This document shows positions 8,973 to 17,222 of a DNA stretch of 64,000 bases, in pieces. A program made the translations under genes and the position numbers. Every line of letters starts with the position of its first letter. The stretch's first letter is position 1. Below the pieces are notes generated by a model that searched no databases, was not told the DNA's origin, and was given only the letters and a program-made list of their open reading frames with translations. Source of the DNA: Pseudodonghicola flavimaris (GTDB lineage: Bacteria; Pseudomonadota; Alphaproteobacteria; Rhodobacterales; Rhodobacteraceae); contig NZ_JASNJD010000007.1 in NCBI RefSeq assembly GCF_030164425.1, positions 186,001-250,000 on the forward strand. Direction: 5' to 3'.

Positions 8973-10052
8973 TCAGAACAAAGACAGCTGATCGCCCTTC
9001 TGCGGCGGCACCCGGAACAGATCGGTGCGCAGCGGCGCCACCCTGCCGTTCAATCCCAGCCGCCCGGCCGCGGTGCGGAACCGTTCGGCGATCATCCGGG
9101 CGTATTCGCCCTCGCCCCGCATCCGGTGGCCCCAGCGCGGATCGTAATCGCGCCCGCCGTGCATTTCCCGCACCCGCGCCATCACCCGGGCGGCGCGGCC
9201 CGGTTCCTGTTCGGCCAGCCATTCCTGCCACAGCGGCGACACCTCGCGCGGCAGCCGCAGCATGATCCAGCTCGCCGCATCGGCTCCGGCCGCCTTGCCC
9301 GCCTCCAGGATCGCCTCAAGCTCGTGATCGGTCAGCGCCGGCACCACCGGCGACACCATCAGCCGCACCGGCACCCCGGCCGCCGTCAGCCGGCGAATGG
9401 TTTCCAGCCGCCGCGCCGGACGCGGCACCCGCGGTTCCATCCGCCGCGCCAGATCGGCATCGAGCGTGGTCACCGACAGCCCGACCCGCACCAGCCCGCG
9501 CGCGGCCATCGGGCCGAGGATGTCCAGATCGCGCTCCACCAGGGTGCCCTTGGTGACGATGGCGACCGGATGATTGAACTCGGCCAGGACCTCCAGCACC
9601 GACCGGGTGATGCGCCGCTCCGCCTCCAGCGGCTGATAGGGGTCGGTATTGGTCCCCAGCGCCAGCACCGCCACCCGGTAGCGTTTCGCGCTCAGCTCCT
9701 GTCGCAACAGCTCCGGCGCCCCGGGCCGCGCCAGCAGCCGGGTTTCGAAATCTAGCCCCGGCGACAACCCCAGATAGGCATGGCTGGGCCGGGCAAAGCA
9801 GTAGATGCAGCCATGCTCGCATCCACGATAGGGATTCAGCGACCGGTCGAAGGGCAGATCGGGGGATTTGTTCCAGGCGATCGCGCTGCGCTGCGGCTCG
9901 TCGCGCACCTCGGTCCGGAAGCCGGGGCGCGGTTCGGGGATATCCCAGCCGTCCGCCTCCTCCACCCGCCCGAGATCGAAGCGACCCGGCTGATTGCTGG
10001 CGGCGCCCCGGGCGCGGCGGCGGTCTGGGTCTATGACAGGATCGGGACTCAT
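8973..10052 (-). CDS. PA0069-family radical SAM protein (SplB-like)
   Basis: Radical SAM enzyme of 359 aa related to spore photoproduct lyase (COG1533). The cluster motif CEHGCIYC has cysteines at 78, 82 and 85; the N-terminal FDRSLNPYRGC and the later VTKGTLVERDLDIL are typical of this group. The biological reaction of PA0069-type proteins is not established and their photoproduct repair activity is unproven. It faces away from the corrinoid gene, with 187 bases between them. Confidence 0.88.
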   Translation of the reverse strand: MSPDPVIDPDRRRARGAASNQPGRFDLGRVEEADGWDIPEPRPGFRTEVRDEPQRSAIAWNKSPDLPFDRSLNPYRGCEHGCIYCFARPSHAYLGLSPGLDFETRLLARPGAPELLRQELSAKRYRVAVLALGTNTDPYQPLEAERRITRSVLEVLAEFNHPVAIVTKGTLVERDLDILGPMAARGLVRVGLSVTTLDADLARRMEPRVPRPARRLETIRRLTAAGVPVRLMVSPVVPALTDHELEAILEAGKAAGADAASWIMLRLPREVSPLWQEWLAEQEPGRAARVMARVREMHGGRDYDPRWGHRMRGEGEYARMIAERFRTAAGRLGLNGRVAPLRTDLFRVPPQKGDQLSLF

Positions 10053-10239
10053 ATGCCGACGTTAGAACAAAAAAGGAACATGCGCAATTCCCCGCGACCG
10101 GCCGCCGCATTTTCCCGCTGTTGGTCGGTTGCGGCGCGGCGGGTGTCGCAAATATCACAACCCGTCGACCGGCTTGTGGCATCAAGATATGCAGATCACC
10201 ACCTGCGGGGATTTCCCCGCCTGTCAGGGAAATGCGCCC

Positions 10240-10938
10240 ATGTCGGAAGAAGATGACATCATCCTCAGCGAGCTCGATGACGAAGAGCTGGTCCAGCAGA
10301 TGTTCGACGACCTCTACGACGGTCTCAGGGAAGAGATCGAGGAAGGCGTCAATATTCTTCTGGACCGCGGCTGGGCCCCGTATCGCATCCTGACCGAAGC
10401 GCTGGTCGGCGGCATGACCATCGTCGGCGCCGATTTCCGCGATGGTATCCTCTTCGTGCCCGAAGTGCTGCTGGCGGCCAACGCGATGAAGGGCGGCATG
10501 GCCATCCTGAAACCGCTGCTGGCCGAAACCGGCGCGCCGCGGGTCGGCAAGATGGTGATCGGCACCGTCAAGGGAGACATTCACGACATCGGCAAGAACC
10601 TGGTGTCGATGATGATGGAAGGCGCCGGTTTCGAGGTCGTCGACCTCGGCATCAACAACCCGGTCGAGAATTATCTCGAGGCGCTGGAAACCGAACAGCC
10701 CGACATCCTGGGCATGTCCGCCCTGCTGACCACCACCATGCCCTATATGAAGGTGGTGATCGACACTCTGGTCGAACAGGGCAAGCGCGACGATTATATC
10801 GTGCTGGTCGGCGGTGCGCCGCTGAACGAGGAATTCGGCAAGGCGATCGGGGCCGATGCCTATTGCCGTGACGCGGCCGTCGCGGTGGAGACAGCCAAGA
10901 CCTTCGTGGCGCGCAAACACAACTCGATGAGCGCCTGA
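10240..10938 (+). CDS. cobalamin-binding corrinoid protein of a methyltransferase system
   Basis: Carries a methyl group on cobalamin between a substrate methyltransferase and tetrahydrofolate; 232 aa. A helical N-terminal domain (about 15-100) is followed by a Rossmann B12 domain with the base-off motif GDIHDIGKN, in which His115 is the lower cobalt ligand. The ATG at 10240 has AGGGA upstream, and a short GC hairpin (10205-10220) sits just before it. The next gene is a DUF1638 protein 3 bases away. MttC/MtgC-type corrinoid proteins normally pair with an MttB-like enzyme, which is not in this window, so the methyl donor (such as glycine betaine or another quaternary amine) is unknown. Confidence 0.93.
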   Translation: MSEEDDIILSELDDEELVQQMFDDLYDGLREEIEEGVNILLDRGWAPYRILTEALVGGMTIVGADFRDGILFVPEVLLAANAMKGGMAILKPLLAETGAPRVGKMVIGTVKGDIHDIGKNLVSMMMEGAGFEVVDLGINNPVENYLEALETEQPDILGMSALLTTTMPYMKVVIDTLVEQGKRDDYIVLVGGAPLNEEFGKAIGADAYCRDAAVAVETAKTFVARKHNSMSA

Positions 10939-10941
10939 GCC

Positions 10942-11649
10942 ATGGTGCGGCGGCGGTCCAAAGACCGCCCCGCGCGGCGGCCCGGATTGCCGCCGCCGGC
11001 ACCGGGCGGCGCCCTGACCGACAGCCGCCTGACGGAGGAAGGCTTCGCGCCCCCCGTGGCGGCGCCCGGTCGCATCCTGCTGATCGCCTGCGGCGCTCTG
11101 GCGCGGGAAATCCTGGCTCTCAGGCAGGCGAACGGCTGGGATCACATCGACCTGACCTGCCTGCCCGCGATCCTGCACAATCACCCCGACCGGATCACCG
11201 AAGCGGTGGAAACCGCCGTCGACGCCCATCGGGCGCGCTACCGGACGATCTATGTCGTCTATGCCGACTGCGGCACCGGCGGCCGGCTGGCTGCGGCCTG
11301 CGCCCGGCTCGGGGTCGAAATGGTGGCCGGGCCGCATTGCTATTCCTTCTTCGAAGGCAATGCCCGTTTCGCAGCCGAAGACGAACCCACCGCCTTCTAC
11401 CTGACCGATTTCCTGGTACGCCAGTTCGACGCCTTCGTCTGGCGGCCGCTGCAGCTGGACCGGCATCCGGAGCTGCGCGACCTCTACTTCGGGAATTACA
11501 CCAAGCTGGTCTATCAGGCGCAGACCGAGGATGCGGCCCTGACCGAACGCGCCCGCGCCTGCGCCGACCGGCTCGGCCTGAACTTCGAACGGCGCTCTAC
11601 CGGCTACGGCGATCTGGAAACCACCCTCAGGGACTGGGCCGGCCGCTGA
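10942..11649 (+). CDS. DUF1638 protein
   Basis: Conserved protein of unknown biochemical function, 235 aa. The core begins at ILLIACGALAREI (about 45) and includes HIDLTCLPAILHN, YADCGTGG, GPHCYSFFEG and YFGNYTKLVYQAQT, all family signatures; the cysteines and histidines suggest a metal or corrinoid site. The first 40 residues are Pro/Arg-rich. It begins 3 bases after the corrinoid gene, so translation is likely coupled. DUF1638 genes recur next to corrinoid methyltransferase genes in alphaproteobacteria, which supports a helper role in methyl transfer or corrinoid reactivation (inference). Confidence 0.85.
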   Translation: MVRRRSKDRPARRPGLPPPAPGGALTDSRLTEEGFAPPVAAPGRILLIACGALAREILALRQANGWDHIDLTCLPAILHNHPDRITEAVETAVDAHRARYRTIYVVYADCGTGGRLAAACARLGVEMVAGPHCYSFFEGNARFAAEDEPTAFYLTDFLVRQFDAFVWRPLQLDRHPELRDLYFGNYTKLVYQAQTEDAALTERARACADRLGLNFERRSTGYGDLETTLRDWAGR

Positions 11650-11674
11650 GGCAGAGAATGCGCCTGCGGCGCAT

Positions 11675-11708
11675 GCCTTCGGCGAGAGTATTTTGACAGA
11701 GAAGAAGG
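11675..11708 (+). repeat. 3'-end repeat, copy 1
   Basis: A small GCC-TTC-GGC hairpin is followed by GAGTATTTT, a short linker and AGAGAAGAAG, beginning 26 bases after the DUF1638 stop. The 22 bases from 11686 match copy 2 at 20 positions. Position and the A/T-rich run suggest a gene-end or RNA-processing element. Confidence 0.6.
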
Positions 11709-11880
11709 CTCCGGGCGGGCTCGGTCCACCCCGCCATCCGGCCAGCTCAGGCGGGACGGCGGGGCTTCTCCTCTGACGGCCATCGGCTCTCCAGCCTGTA
11801 CCGCGCGTCTAGGGAAGCAGACCTTGATGAATGAGGGGTTAACCAACCGCGCGCGCGCCGACACCCCAGGCGCGCCCGTC

Positions 11881-11905
11881 CTGCTTCTTCTCTGCAAAAA
11901 TACTC
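11881..11905 (-). repeat. 3'-end repeat, copy 2 (inverted)
   Basis: On the reverse strand this reads GAGTATTTTTGC then AGAGAAGAAG, 53 bases after the sufE stop and in the sense direction of sufE. It is the partner of copy 1 and lies in mirror orientation. Confidence 0.6.
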
Positions 11906-11957
11906 AACGGACCCGGCACCGGCCGCGATCGTCACCGGTGTCGGGCCGGGCGCGCGA

Positions 11958-12368
11958 TCAGACCTGTTCCGCGGCGACCAGGCGGATCCGTTCGATCATC
12001 GCGGTGAGCCCGTTGGAGCGTTGTGCCGAGAGGTGATCGTTGAGCCCGAGACGGCCGAGCTCGCCACGGGCATCGATCCCCGGCACCTCCGCCACCGGCA
12101 CCCCGTTGTAGAGCGCGCGTAGGACCGCGATCAGGCCGCGGACGATCATCGCGTCGCTGTCGCCGTCAAAATGGAACACGCCGTTCTCGATCACCGGGTG
12201 CAGCCAGACCTGGCTGGCACAGCCGTCGACCTTGGTGGCCGGCACCTTCAGCGCCTCGGCCAGCGGCTCCATCGCCTTGCCGCGATCGATCACGTAGCGA
12301 TAGCGATCCTCCCAATCCTCAAGAAACTCGAAATCCTCGACAATTTCTTCGAAGGCGGGCGCAGCCAT
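11958..12368 (-). CDS. sufE: SufE-family sulfur acceptor
   Basis: Accepts persulfide from the SufS cysteine desulfurase and passes it to SufBCD; 136 aa. The acceptor cysteine is Cys50 in VDGCASQVWL, the family signature. AAGGA lies 9 bases before the chosen ATG at 12368; the frame stays open upstream but that part has no family similarity. It is far from the suf operon at the start of the window and divergent from a lipoprotein gene, an unlinked location seen in other alphaproteobacteria. Confidence 0.93.
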   Translation of the reverse strand: MAAPAFEEIVEDFEFLEDWEDRYRYVIDRGKAMEPLAEALKVPATKVDGCASQVWLHPVIENGVFHFDGDSDAMIVRGLIAVLRALYNGVPVAEVPGIDARGELGRLGLNDHLSAQRSNGLTAMIERIRLVAAEQV

Positions 12369-12507
12369 GGGACGGGGTCCTTGCAGGGTTGTTGACGGCT
12401 TCTGACCTAAGACCCGCCTGCGCGACTGTCCAGACCCGGCTTGCCGCTTTTCAACCGCGCCGCGATGCGGTAGTCGGAGAGGACGGACCAAGAAAGAGTT
12501 TCGGCAC

Positions 12508-13029
12508 ATGCAAAGACCTCTCACTGTTCTGCTGGTGGCAAGCCTGGTGCTGGCCGGATGCGGCTGGCGCGACTCGCGGCTCAACCCCGGCAACTGGTTC
12601 GGCAAGAGCCGGTCGGAGGCTATCGAACCCGCGCAGCCAGATCCGGTGAACCCACTGCTGCCCAAGAAAAACGGCAAGGGCATGTTCGCCCGGCCGGATC
12701 CCGAGGATCTGAGTGTGCCGATCTACACCGTCAGCAAGCTCGAGGTCGAGCCGACCAATACCGGCGCTATCATCTACGCCGAGGGCGTGGCGCAGCGGCA
12801 GGGCCCCTATGACGTGGAGCTGCGCGATATCAGCACCGCGGAGGAAGAGGCCGAGGGCGTGCTGTCGCTGTCCTACCGCGTGGTCTATCCGAGGAAAGCG
12901 ACACCGCAGGGGAGCGAATATTCCCGGACGGTGCGCGCGGCGCTGTCGATGAGCAAACAGCAACTGAGCCGGATCAAGACCATCCGGGTGAGCGGCGAGA
13001 CCAATCAGCAGGTAACCCGCCGCCGCTGA
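12508..13029 (+). CDS. predicted lipoprotein of unknown function
   Basis: A 173 aa protein with a lipoprotein signal: positive start MQR, hydrophobic LTVLLVASLVL and lipobox LAGC with the lipidated cysteine at about 18. The mature part begins with a Pro/Asn-rich linker (RLNPGNWFGKSRSEA) and ends Arg-rich (QQVTRRR). Residue +2 after the cysteine is glycine, so outer-membrane sorting is likely. I do not recognise a functional domain; similar short lipoproteins occur upstream of RNase D in related bacteria. It converges on rnd with 68 bases between. Confidence 0.8.
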   Translation: MQRPLTVLLVASLVLAGCGWRDSRLNPGNWFGKSRSEAIEPAQPDPVNPLLPKKNGKGMFARPDPEDLSVPIYTVSKLEVEPTNTGAIIYAEGVAQRQGPYDVELRDISTAEEEAEGVLSLSYRVVYPRKATPQGSEYSRTVRAALSMSKQQLSRIKTIRVSGETNQQVTRRR

Positions 13030-13097
13030 CCACAGCACAGGCGCCGCGGCGGATCAGCCGCGCCGCCATCGACCGCCTGCGCCCGGGTCCGGTCAGA

Positions 13098-14255
13098 TCA
13101 GAGATCGACGACGCGCACGGTCTGGCCCTTGGCCGCCAGCGCGATCTTGCCTTCACAGAGCTGCAGCGCATCGGCGCCGAACACCTCGTAGCGCCAGCCC
13201 TTCATCGCCGGAACGTCGCGCAGCCCGGCGGCGATGGCGTCCAGATCCGCGCTCGGCGCGATCAGCTTCGCCGCCACACCGGCGCTTTCGGTCTTCGCCT
13301 TCAGCAGCACCCGCAGCAGATCGGCCAGCGCCGGGTTCACCTGCAGCTTGTCGCGGCTGCGGTCGGGTTTCGGCAGATCGTCGGCGGGGCAGTCGATGCC
13401 GCGGCCGATGGCGCTGAGGATACCGTCGGCGATGGCGCCGCGCCGCGCCTCTCGCAGCAACAGGCGCAGCCCGCCCAGATCGGCATGGGTGCGCGGCTTG
13501 ACCGAGGCCATCTCGACCAGCGCGTCATCCTTGTAGACCCGGTTGCGCGGCACGTTGTGATCCTGGGCATAGGATTCGCGGAACGCCGCCAGTTCGCGCA
13601 CGATGGCGAGGAAGCGGGCTGAGTTGGTGCGGGTCTTGACCCGGCGCCAGGCCTCTTCCGGGCGGATGTCATAGGTGGCCGGATCGGTCAGGATCTCCAG
13701 CTCTTCGGTGACCCAGTGGCTGCGGCCGGATTTCTCCAGCTCCGCCGCCAGATATTCGTAAATCTTGCGCAGATGAGTGACATCGGCCAACGCATAGCGT
13801 TTCTGCGCATCGCTCAGCGGCCGGCGCGACCAGTCGGTGAAGCGCGAGGTCTTGTCCAACGGCTGATGCACGATCTTGCGCACCAGGGTCTCGTATCCGG
13901 CCTGTTCGCCAAAGCCGCAGACCATCGCCGCGACCTGGGTATCGAACAACGGCTTCGGAAACACCCCGGCCTCGACCCAGAAGATCTCCAGATCCTGGCG
14001 CGCGGCATGGAACACCTTCACCACGTTTTCATCGCGGAAGAGCGCATAGAGCGGCTCAAGCGAAATCCCCTCGGCCAGCGGGTCGAGCAGAACGGCGGTT
14101 TCGTCGGTGTCGCCCGGCATCGCCAGCTGCACCAGGCACAGCTTGGAATAATAGGTCCGCTCGCGCAGGAATTCGGTGTCGACGGTAACGTAGGGCTGGG
14201 TCCGGGCAGCGTCGCAGAAGTCTTGCAGGTCCTGCGTGGTCGTGAGCGTTTTCAT
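13098..14255 (-). CDS. rnd: ribonuclease D
   Basis: 3'-5' exoribonuclease that trims tRNA precursors, 385 aa. DEDD exonuclease domain: VTVDTEFLRER (about 23-33) has the first Asp and Glu, FHAARQDLEIFW the second Asp, and RYALADVTHLRKIYEYL the Tyr and last Asp. An HRDC domain follows (about 207-290), and a C-terminal region ends at RVVDL. The ATG at 14255 is chosen over a TTG one codon upstream. It is transcribed alone and converges on the lipoprotein gene. Confidence 0.95.
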   Translation of the reverse strand: MKTLTTTQDLQDFCDAARTQPYVTVDTEFLRERTYYSKLCLVQLAMPGDTDETAVLLDPLAEGISLEPLYALFRDENVVKVFHAARQDLEIFWVEAGVFPKPLFDTQVAAMVCGFGEQAGYETLVRKIVHQPLDKTSRFTDWSRRPLSDAQKRYALADVTHLRKIYEYLAAELEKSGRSHWVTEELEILTDPATYDIRPEEAWRRVKTRTNSARFLAIVRELAAFRESYAQDHNVPRNRVYKDDALVEMASVKPRTHADLGGLRLLLREARRGAIADGILSAIGRGIDCPADDLPKPDRSRDKLQVNPALADLLRVLLKAKTESAGVAAKLIAPSADLDAIAAGLRDVPAMKGWRYEVFGADALQLCEGKIALAAKGQTVRVVDL

Positions 14256-14388
14256 CAAATGCGTTTTCTATGTTCCTGAAGTCCGGTCCGACCCGGCCGA
14301 AAATCGCGGCGGACGTCGGATTTGGGATTCATACGCACTTCCAGATCGCTTTGCAAATCCACAGATCGCCGGCGATGACTGGCGCGGC

Positions 14389-14985
14389 TCAGCCCAGAAA
14401 GATCGGCGTCCGGTCCCCTTCGGCGAACCGCCGCAGCACCGCGGGATAGAGGATATGCTCCTGCTCCAGCACCCGGGCGGCCAGCACCTCCGGCGTGTCG
14501 CCCGGCAGCACCGGCACCCGCGCCTGCCCCAGAATCGGCCCGTCGTCCAGTTCGGCGGTCACCTCATGGACGCTGCAGCCATGTTCCGCGTCGCCGGCTT
14601 CCAGCGCCCGCGCATGGGTGTGCAACCCCTTGTACTTCGGCAGCAGCGAGGGGTGGATGTTCAGCATCCGGCCCTGCCACTGGCTGACGAAACCGGCGGT
14701 GAGCACCCGCATGAACCCCGCCAGACAGACGATATCGGGCTGCGCCGCCAGCAGCGGTTTCATCAACTCCGCCTCGAAGGCGGCGCGATCCCCCTTGAAG
14801 GGGCGGTGTTCGACGAAGGCGGTCGGCACGCCACGGTCGGCCGCCTTGGCCAGCCCGCCGGCGTCGGGATCGTTCGACAGCACCAGACAGGGCCGCGCCG
14901 GGTGATCGCCGGTCATGCTGTCGACCAGCGCGACCATATTCGATCCGCCCCCCGACAGCAGGATCGCCACGCGTTTGTGGCTCAC
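14389..14985 (-). CDS. purN: phosphoribosylglycinamide formyltransferase
   Basis: Third step of purine synthesis: formylates GAR with 10-formyl-THF. The 198 aa protein has the N-terminal [12 protein letters not shown] nucleotide loop, the catalytic motif [22 protein letters not shown] with the key Asn and His, and [13 protein letters not shown] with the catalytic Asp. The start is a GTG whose last two bases are part of the purM stop (GTGA overlap), which indicates translational coupling. Confidence 0.96.
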   Translation of the reverse strand: MSHKRVAILLSGGGSNMVALVDSMTGDHPARPCLVLSNDPDAGGLAKAADRGVPTAFVEHRPFKGDRAAFEAELMKPLLAAQPDIVCLAGFMRVLTAGFVSQWQGRMLNIHPSLLPKYKGLHTHARALEAGDAEHGCSVHEVTAELDDGPILGQARVPVLPGDTPEVLAARVLEQEHILYPAVLRRFAEGDRTPIFLG

Positions 14986-16028
14986 GACAGCGCCCCTTTG
15001 TAGGAAACCCCCTGCCCCGCCGTCACCGTGCCGAGCGTCGAGACGCTCTCGCCCGCGGCGGTGAGCAGTTCGGTCAATGCCTCCGCCCGCTCCGGCGCCA
15101 CCACGACGATCATGCCGATGCCGCAGTTGAAGGTCTTGAGCAGTTCCGCCTGCGCCATGCCACCGGTCTCGGCCAGCCAACCGAAGACGGGAGGCAGCGC
15201 CCAGGCGTCCAGATCGATGTCCGCGCCCAGTCCCTCGGGCAGGACCCGCGGCAGGTTCTCGGTCAACCCGCCGCCGGTGATATGGGCCAGCGCATGCACG
15301 CCGCCGGCCCGGATCGCCGCCAGCACCTGGGTGACATAGAGGCGCGTCGGCGTCAGCAGCGCCGCACCCAGCGTGCCCTCGCCCCAGGGGCAGGCATCGT
15401 CCCAGCCGAGCCCGGAGATCTCGACCAGCTTGCGCACAAGCGAATAGCCGTTGGAATGCACCCCGTTGGAGCCGAGCCCCAGCAGCACGTCGCCCTCGGC
15501 CACACCCTCGGGCAGCGCGGTGCCGCGTTCCATGGCGCCGACGGCAAAGCCTGCCAGGTCGAAATCGCCCGCCGGATACATGCCCGGCATTTCCGCCGTC
15601 TCGCCGCCGATCAGGGCGCAGCCCGATTGTGCACAGCCCTCGGCGATGCCTTCGATGATCCGCGCCGCCTGCTCGGTCTCCAGCTTGCCGGTGGCGAAGT
15701 AGTCGAGGAAGAACAGCGGCTCAGCCCCCTGGCAGACCAGATCGTTGACGCACATGGCCACCAGATCGATGCCGACGCCGTCGACATTGCCGGTATCGAT
15801 GGCGATCCGCAGCTTGGTACCGACGCCGTCGGTCGCCGCCACCAGCACCGGATCGCTGTAGCCGGCCGCCTTCAGATCGAAGAGCGCCCCGAAGCCGCCC
15901 AGCCCGCTGGCCACGCCGGGCCGCGCGGTGCGCTTGGCCGCCGGCTTGATCCGTTCGACGAGCGCATTGCCCGCGTCGATATCCACGCCTGCTTCGGCAT
16001 AGGTGATGCCGTTCTTGCCTGTCGTCAT
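14982..16028 (-). CDS. purM: phosphoribosylformylglycinamidine cyclo-ligase (AIR synthetase)
   Basis: Makes aminoimidazole ribonucleotide from FGAM using ATP; 348 aa. Visible family motifs are [52 protein letters not shown] and [20 protein letters not shown] lies 7 bases before the ATG at 16028. It is the first gene of a purM-purN pair, overlapping purN by 4 bases. tRNA-Ile is transcribed divergently 120 bases away. Confidence 0.97.
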   Translation of the reverse strand: MTTGKNGITYAEAGVDIDAGNALVERIKPAAKRTARPGVASGLGGFGALFDLKAAGYSDPVLVAATDGVGTKLRIAIDTGNVDGVGIDLVAMCVNDLVCQGAEPLFFLDYFATGKLETEQAARIIEGIAEGCAQSGCALIGGETAEMPGMYPAGDFDLAGFAVGAMERGTALPEGVAEGDVLLGLGSNGVHSNGYSLVRKLVEISGLGWDDACPWGEGTLGAALLTPTRLYVTQVLAAIRAGGVHALAHITGGGLTENLPRVLPEGLGADIDLDAWALPPVFGWLAETGGMAQAELLKTFNCGIGMIVVVAPERAEALTELLTAAGESVSTLGTVTAGQGVSYKGALS

Positions 16029-16108
16029 CGGCCGGTCCCTTCGATCGCTGATTGCGCGCGGGTTAGTCGATTGCGCGCCCCGATGCAACGGTTTGACGAC
16101 GGATAGGC

Positions 16109-16136
16109 TTGACGCCGAAGCGGATCGTGATACGCA
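16109..16136 (+). promoter_or_regulatory. promoter of tRNA-Ile
   Basis: TTGACG at 16109-16114, a 16-base spacer and TACGCA at 16131-16136, ending 11 bases before the tRNA. Confidence 0.6.
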
Positions 16137-16147
16137 AACAGGCAGGC

Positions 16148-16223
16148 GGGCCTGTAGCTCAATGGTTAGAGCAGAGCGCTCATAACGCTTTGGTTGCGGG
16201 TTCAAGTCCTGCCGGGCCTACCA
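16148..16223 (+). tRNA. tRNA-Ile(CAU), lysidine type
   Basis: A 76-base cloverleaf with encoded CCA. The acceptor GGGCCTG pairs with CGGGCCT (G-U at both 1-72 and 6-67); the D arm is GCTC/GAGC, the anticodon loop CTCATAA and the T arm GCGGG/CCTGC. A CAU anticodon could mean Met or Ile2. The variable region and T loop (TTTGGTT, TTCAAGT) follow the E. coli ileX pattern rather than initiator or elongator tRNA-Met, so Ile read through lysidine is favoured. Confidence 0.88.
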
Positions 16224-16239
16224 CCAGATTCGCATCGAC

Positions 16240-16262
16240 TTGATTTTTCAAGGAAAAATCAA
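16240..16262 (+). other. AT-rich perfect hairpin after tRNA-Ile
   Basis: Ten-base perfect inverted repeat TTGATTTTTC / GAAAAATCAA with loop AAG, 17 bases downstream of the tRNA. It is strikingly AT-rich for this genome. No T-run follows on the + strand, so it is not a standard terminator; it could act in 3'-end processing. Confidence 0.6.
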
Positions 16263-16833
16263 AGGGTGTCCTGCCTAAACCTACGCGCGGGGCACCGGCT
16301 CACAGAATCGCATGGCCTGTTGCCGGAACGGCCGCCCTGATCCTCCTCCCTTTCCATCGCTTTGTCGGCGCGGACAGGCCACATGCCAGCGACATCCGCA
16401 TCAGGCCTTCGGGAAAAGACCCAGCAGAGGCGAATAAAGCGCGGTGGCCAGACGTAGAGGCCCTGCGAATGGGCTTCAAGGAAGGCACCGAACCGCGAGC
16501 CAGTCGCGAACGGCTCGGCCGACGACGGCCGTCGCTAGTCGAGCGGCGCGCTGCTGGTAGCCGCGGGGGTCACCCTATCGTGGCACGAGACCCGCCCTGT
16601 CGACGCTCCGACCCCGGCCAGTCCCGACCCGATGCCGAAGTGACCCGAAGCCGGCCTTTGCGGCCAAAGCGATTGCGCGACGTCCAAGCGGCGCCCCGTA
16701 CGGGCGGGTCGCCCGGCCCGGCTGTCCCCGGTCGGGCCGAAACCGGCGCGGTGAACCTGCCCTGCTGCGCTTGCGGCCATGGTGGGGCCGCCCCACAGGT
16801 CCTTCGCCAGCCGGCCCGCGGATACGGGTGCTC
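16263..16833. other. 571 bases without a recognisable gene
   Basis: Lies between the tRNA-Ile hairpin and a DUF1127 gene. Open frames exist on both strands but they are short, arginine- and proline-rich, lack ribosome binding sites and match nothing I recognise. No second copy of the tRNA 3' end (an att duplication) and no integrase is visible. It may be decayed DNA. Confidence 0.5.
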
Positions 16834-17064
16834 CTATCCGCGCTTTGGGACATACCGGGAAAAGGCCCGGTCGGCGTCGCGGCGGGACATCCCCATATCG
16901 TCCAGCCGCTCGGCCGGAAGCGACTTGAGCTGCTGTTTCTGGCGATAGCGGTTGTCCGCGTCGGCAATCCAGTTGAGGAGGCGCAGGAGCAGTCCGGGGC
17001 GCGCCGGGCTCTGTTTCTCGGTTTCAGCGGTGTCGTGGCGGGCGGTCAGCGTTGCGGTCTGCAT
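16834..17064 (-). CDS. DUF1127 small protein (module A)
   Basis: Arginine-rich 76 aa protein. The DUF1127 core reads LRLLNWIADADNRYRQ, then LKSLPAERLDDMGMSRRDADRAF. In Rhodobacter sphaeroides and Agrobacterium such proteins bind RNA and affect sRNA maturation, stress and nutrient responses. AGGAGG lies 9 bases before the ATG at 17064; it directly abuts an in-frame ATG at 17073, which would be too close, so the inner start is chosen. It is divergent from a SARP-like/TPR regulator, and a near-identical arrangement repeats in mirror image at 20.8 kb. Confidence 0.9.
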   Translation of the reverse strand: MQTATLTARHDTAETEKQSPARPGLLLRLLNWIADADNRYRQKQQLKSLPAERLDDMGMSRRDADRAFSRYVPKRG

Positions 17065-17118
17065 CTGGGTCATCCTCCTACAGGTCTGAATATCGGATGA
17101 ATTCAGCTTGCCACCGCG

Positions 17119-17184
17119 CCGCAATCAGACCGCAAATCCCAGCGTGAAAACGGATGCCAGGGACGCAATATTTTCGTAAAATCG
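17119..17184. promoter_or_regulatory. module A divergent control region
   Basis: Read on the reverse strand (toward DUF1127): CGATTTTACG at 17184-17175 within a 21-base element ending TTGCG at 17164; then exactly 28 bases; then TTGCGG at 17135-17130 and again at 17124-17119, 11 bases apart. The same order and spacing occur at 20711-20776. Direct repeats at 11-base period are the known binding pattern of SARP regulators, so these are candidate sites for the neighbouring regulator. Confidence 0.65.
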
Positions 17185-17222
17185 CACGACTCGTCCCGAA
17201 ACCCTGAGATCGGAACTGCCTG

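Larger units (their letters stand above)
11650..11957. other. 308-base convergent intergenic region with inverted repeat pair
   Basis: No gene is seen between the convergent DUF1638 and sufE genes. The region holds two copies of one short repeat in opposite orientation (listed separately), each downstream of its own neighbour gene. Confidence 0.7.

Noticed and set aside
9316-11466. Long reverse-strand frame (over 700 codons) across the corrinoid and DUF1638 genes
   Set aside because: Antisense to genes with clear motifs; composition is typical of a GC-driven shadow.
16148-16223. Reading the CAU tRNA as initiator or elongator Met
   Set aside because: Variable region and T loop follow the Ile2 (lysidine) type; the acceptor and anticodon stems also lack initiator features.
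16240-16262. Calling the AT-rich hairpin an intrinsic terminator of tRNA-Ile
   Set aside because: The stem is A/T-rich and no T-run follows on the + strand, unlike the terminator after tRNA-Asn.
16469-16948. Frame of 159 codons after tRNA-Ile
   Set aside because: Very Arg/Pro/Gly-rich, no ribosome site, and overlaps the DUF1127 gene on the other strand.
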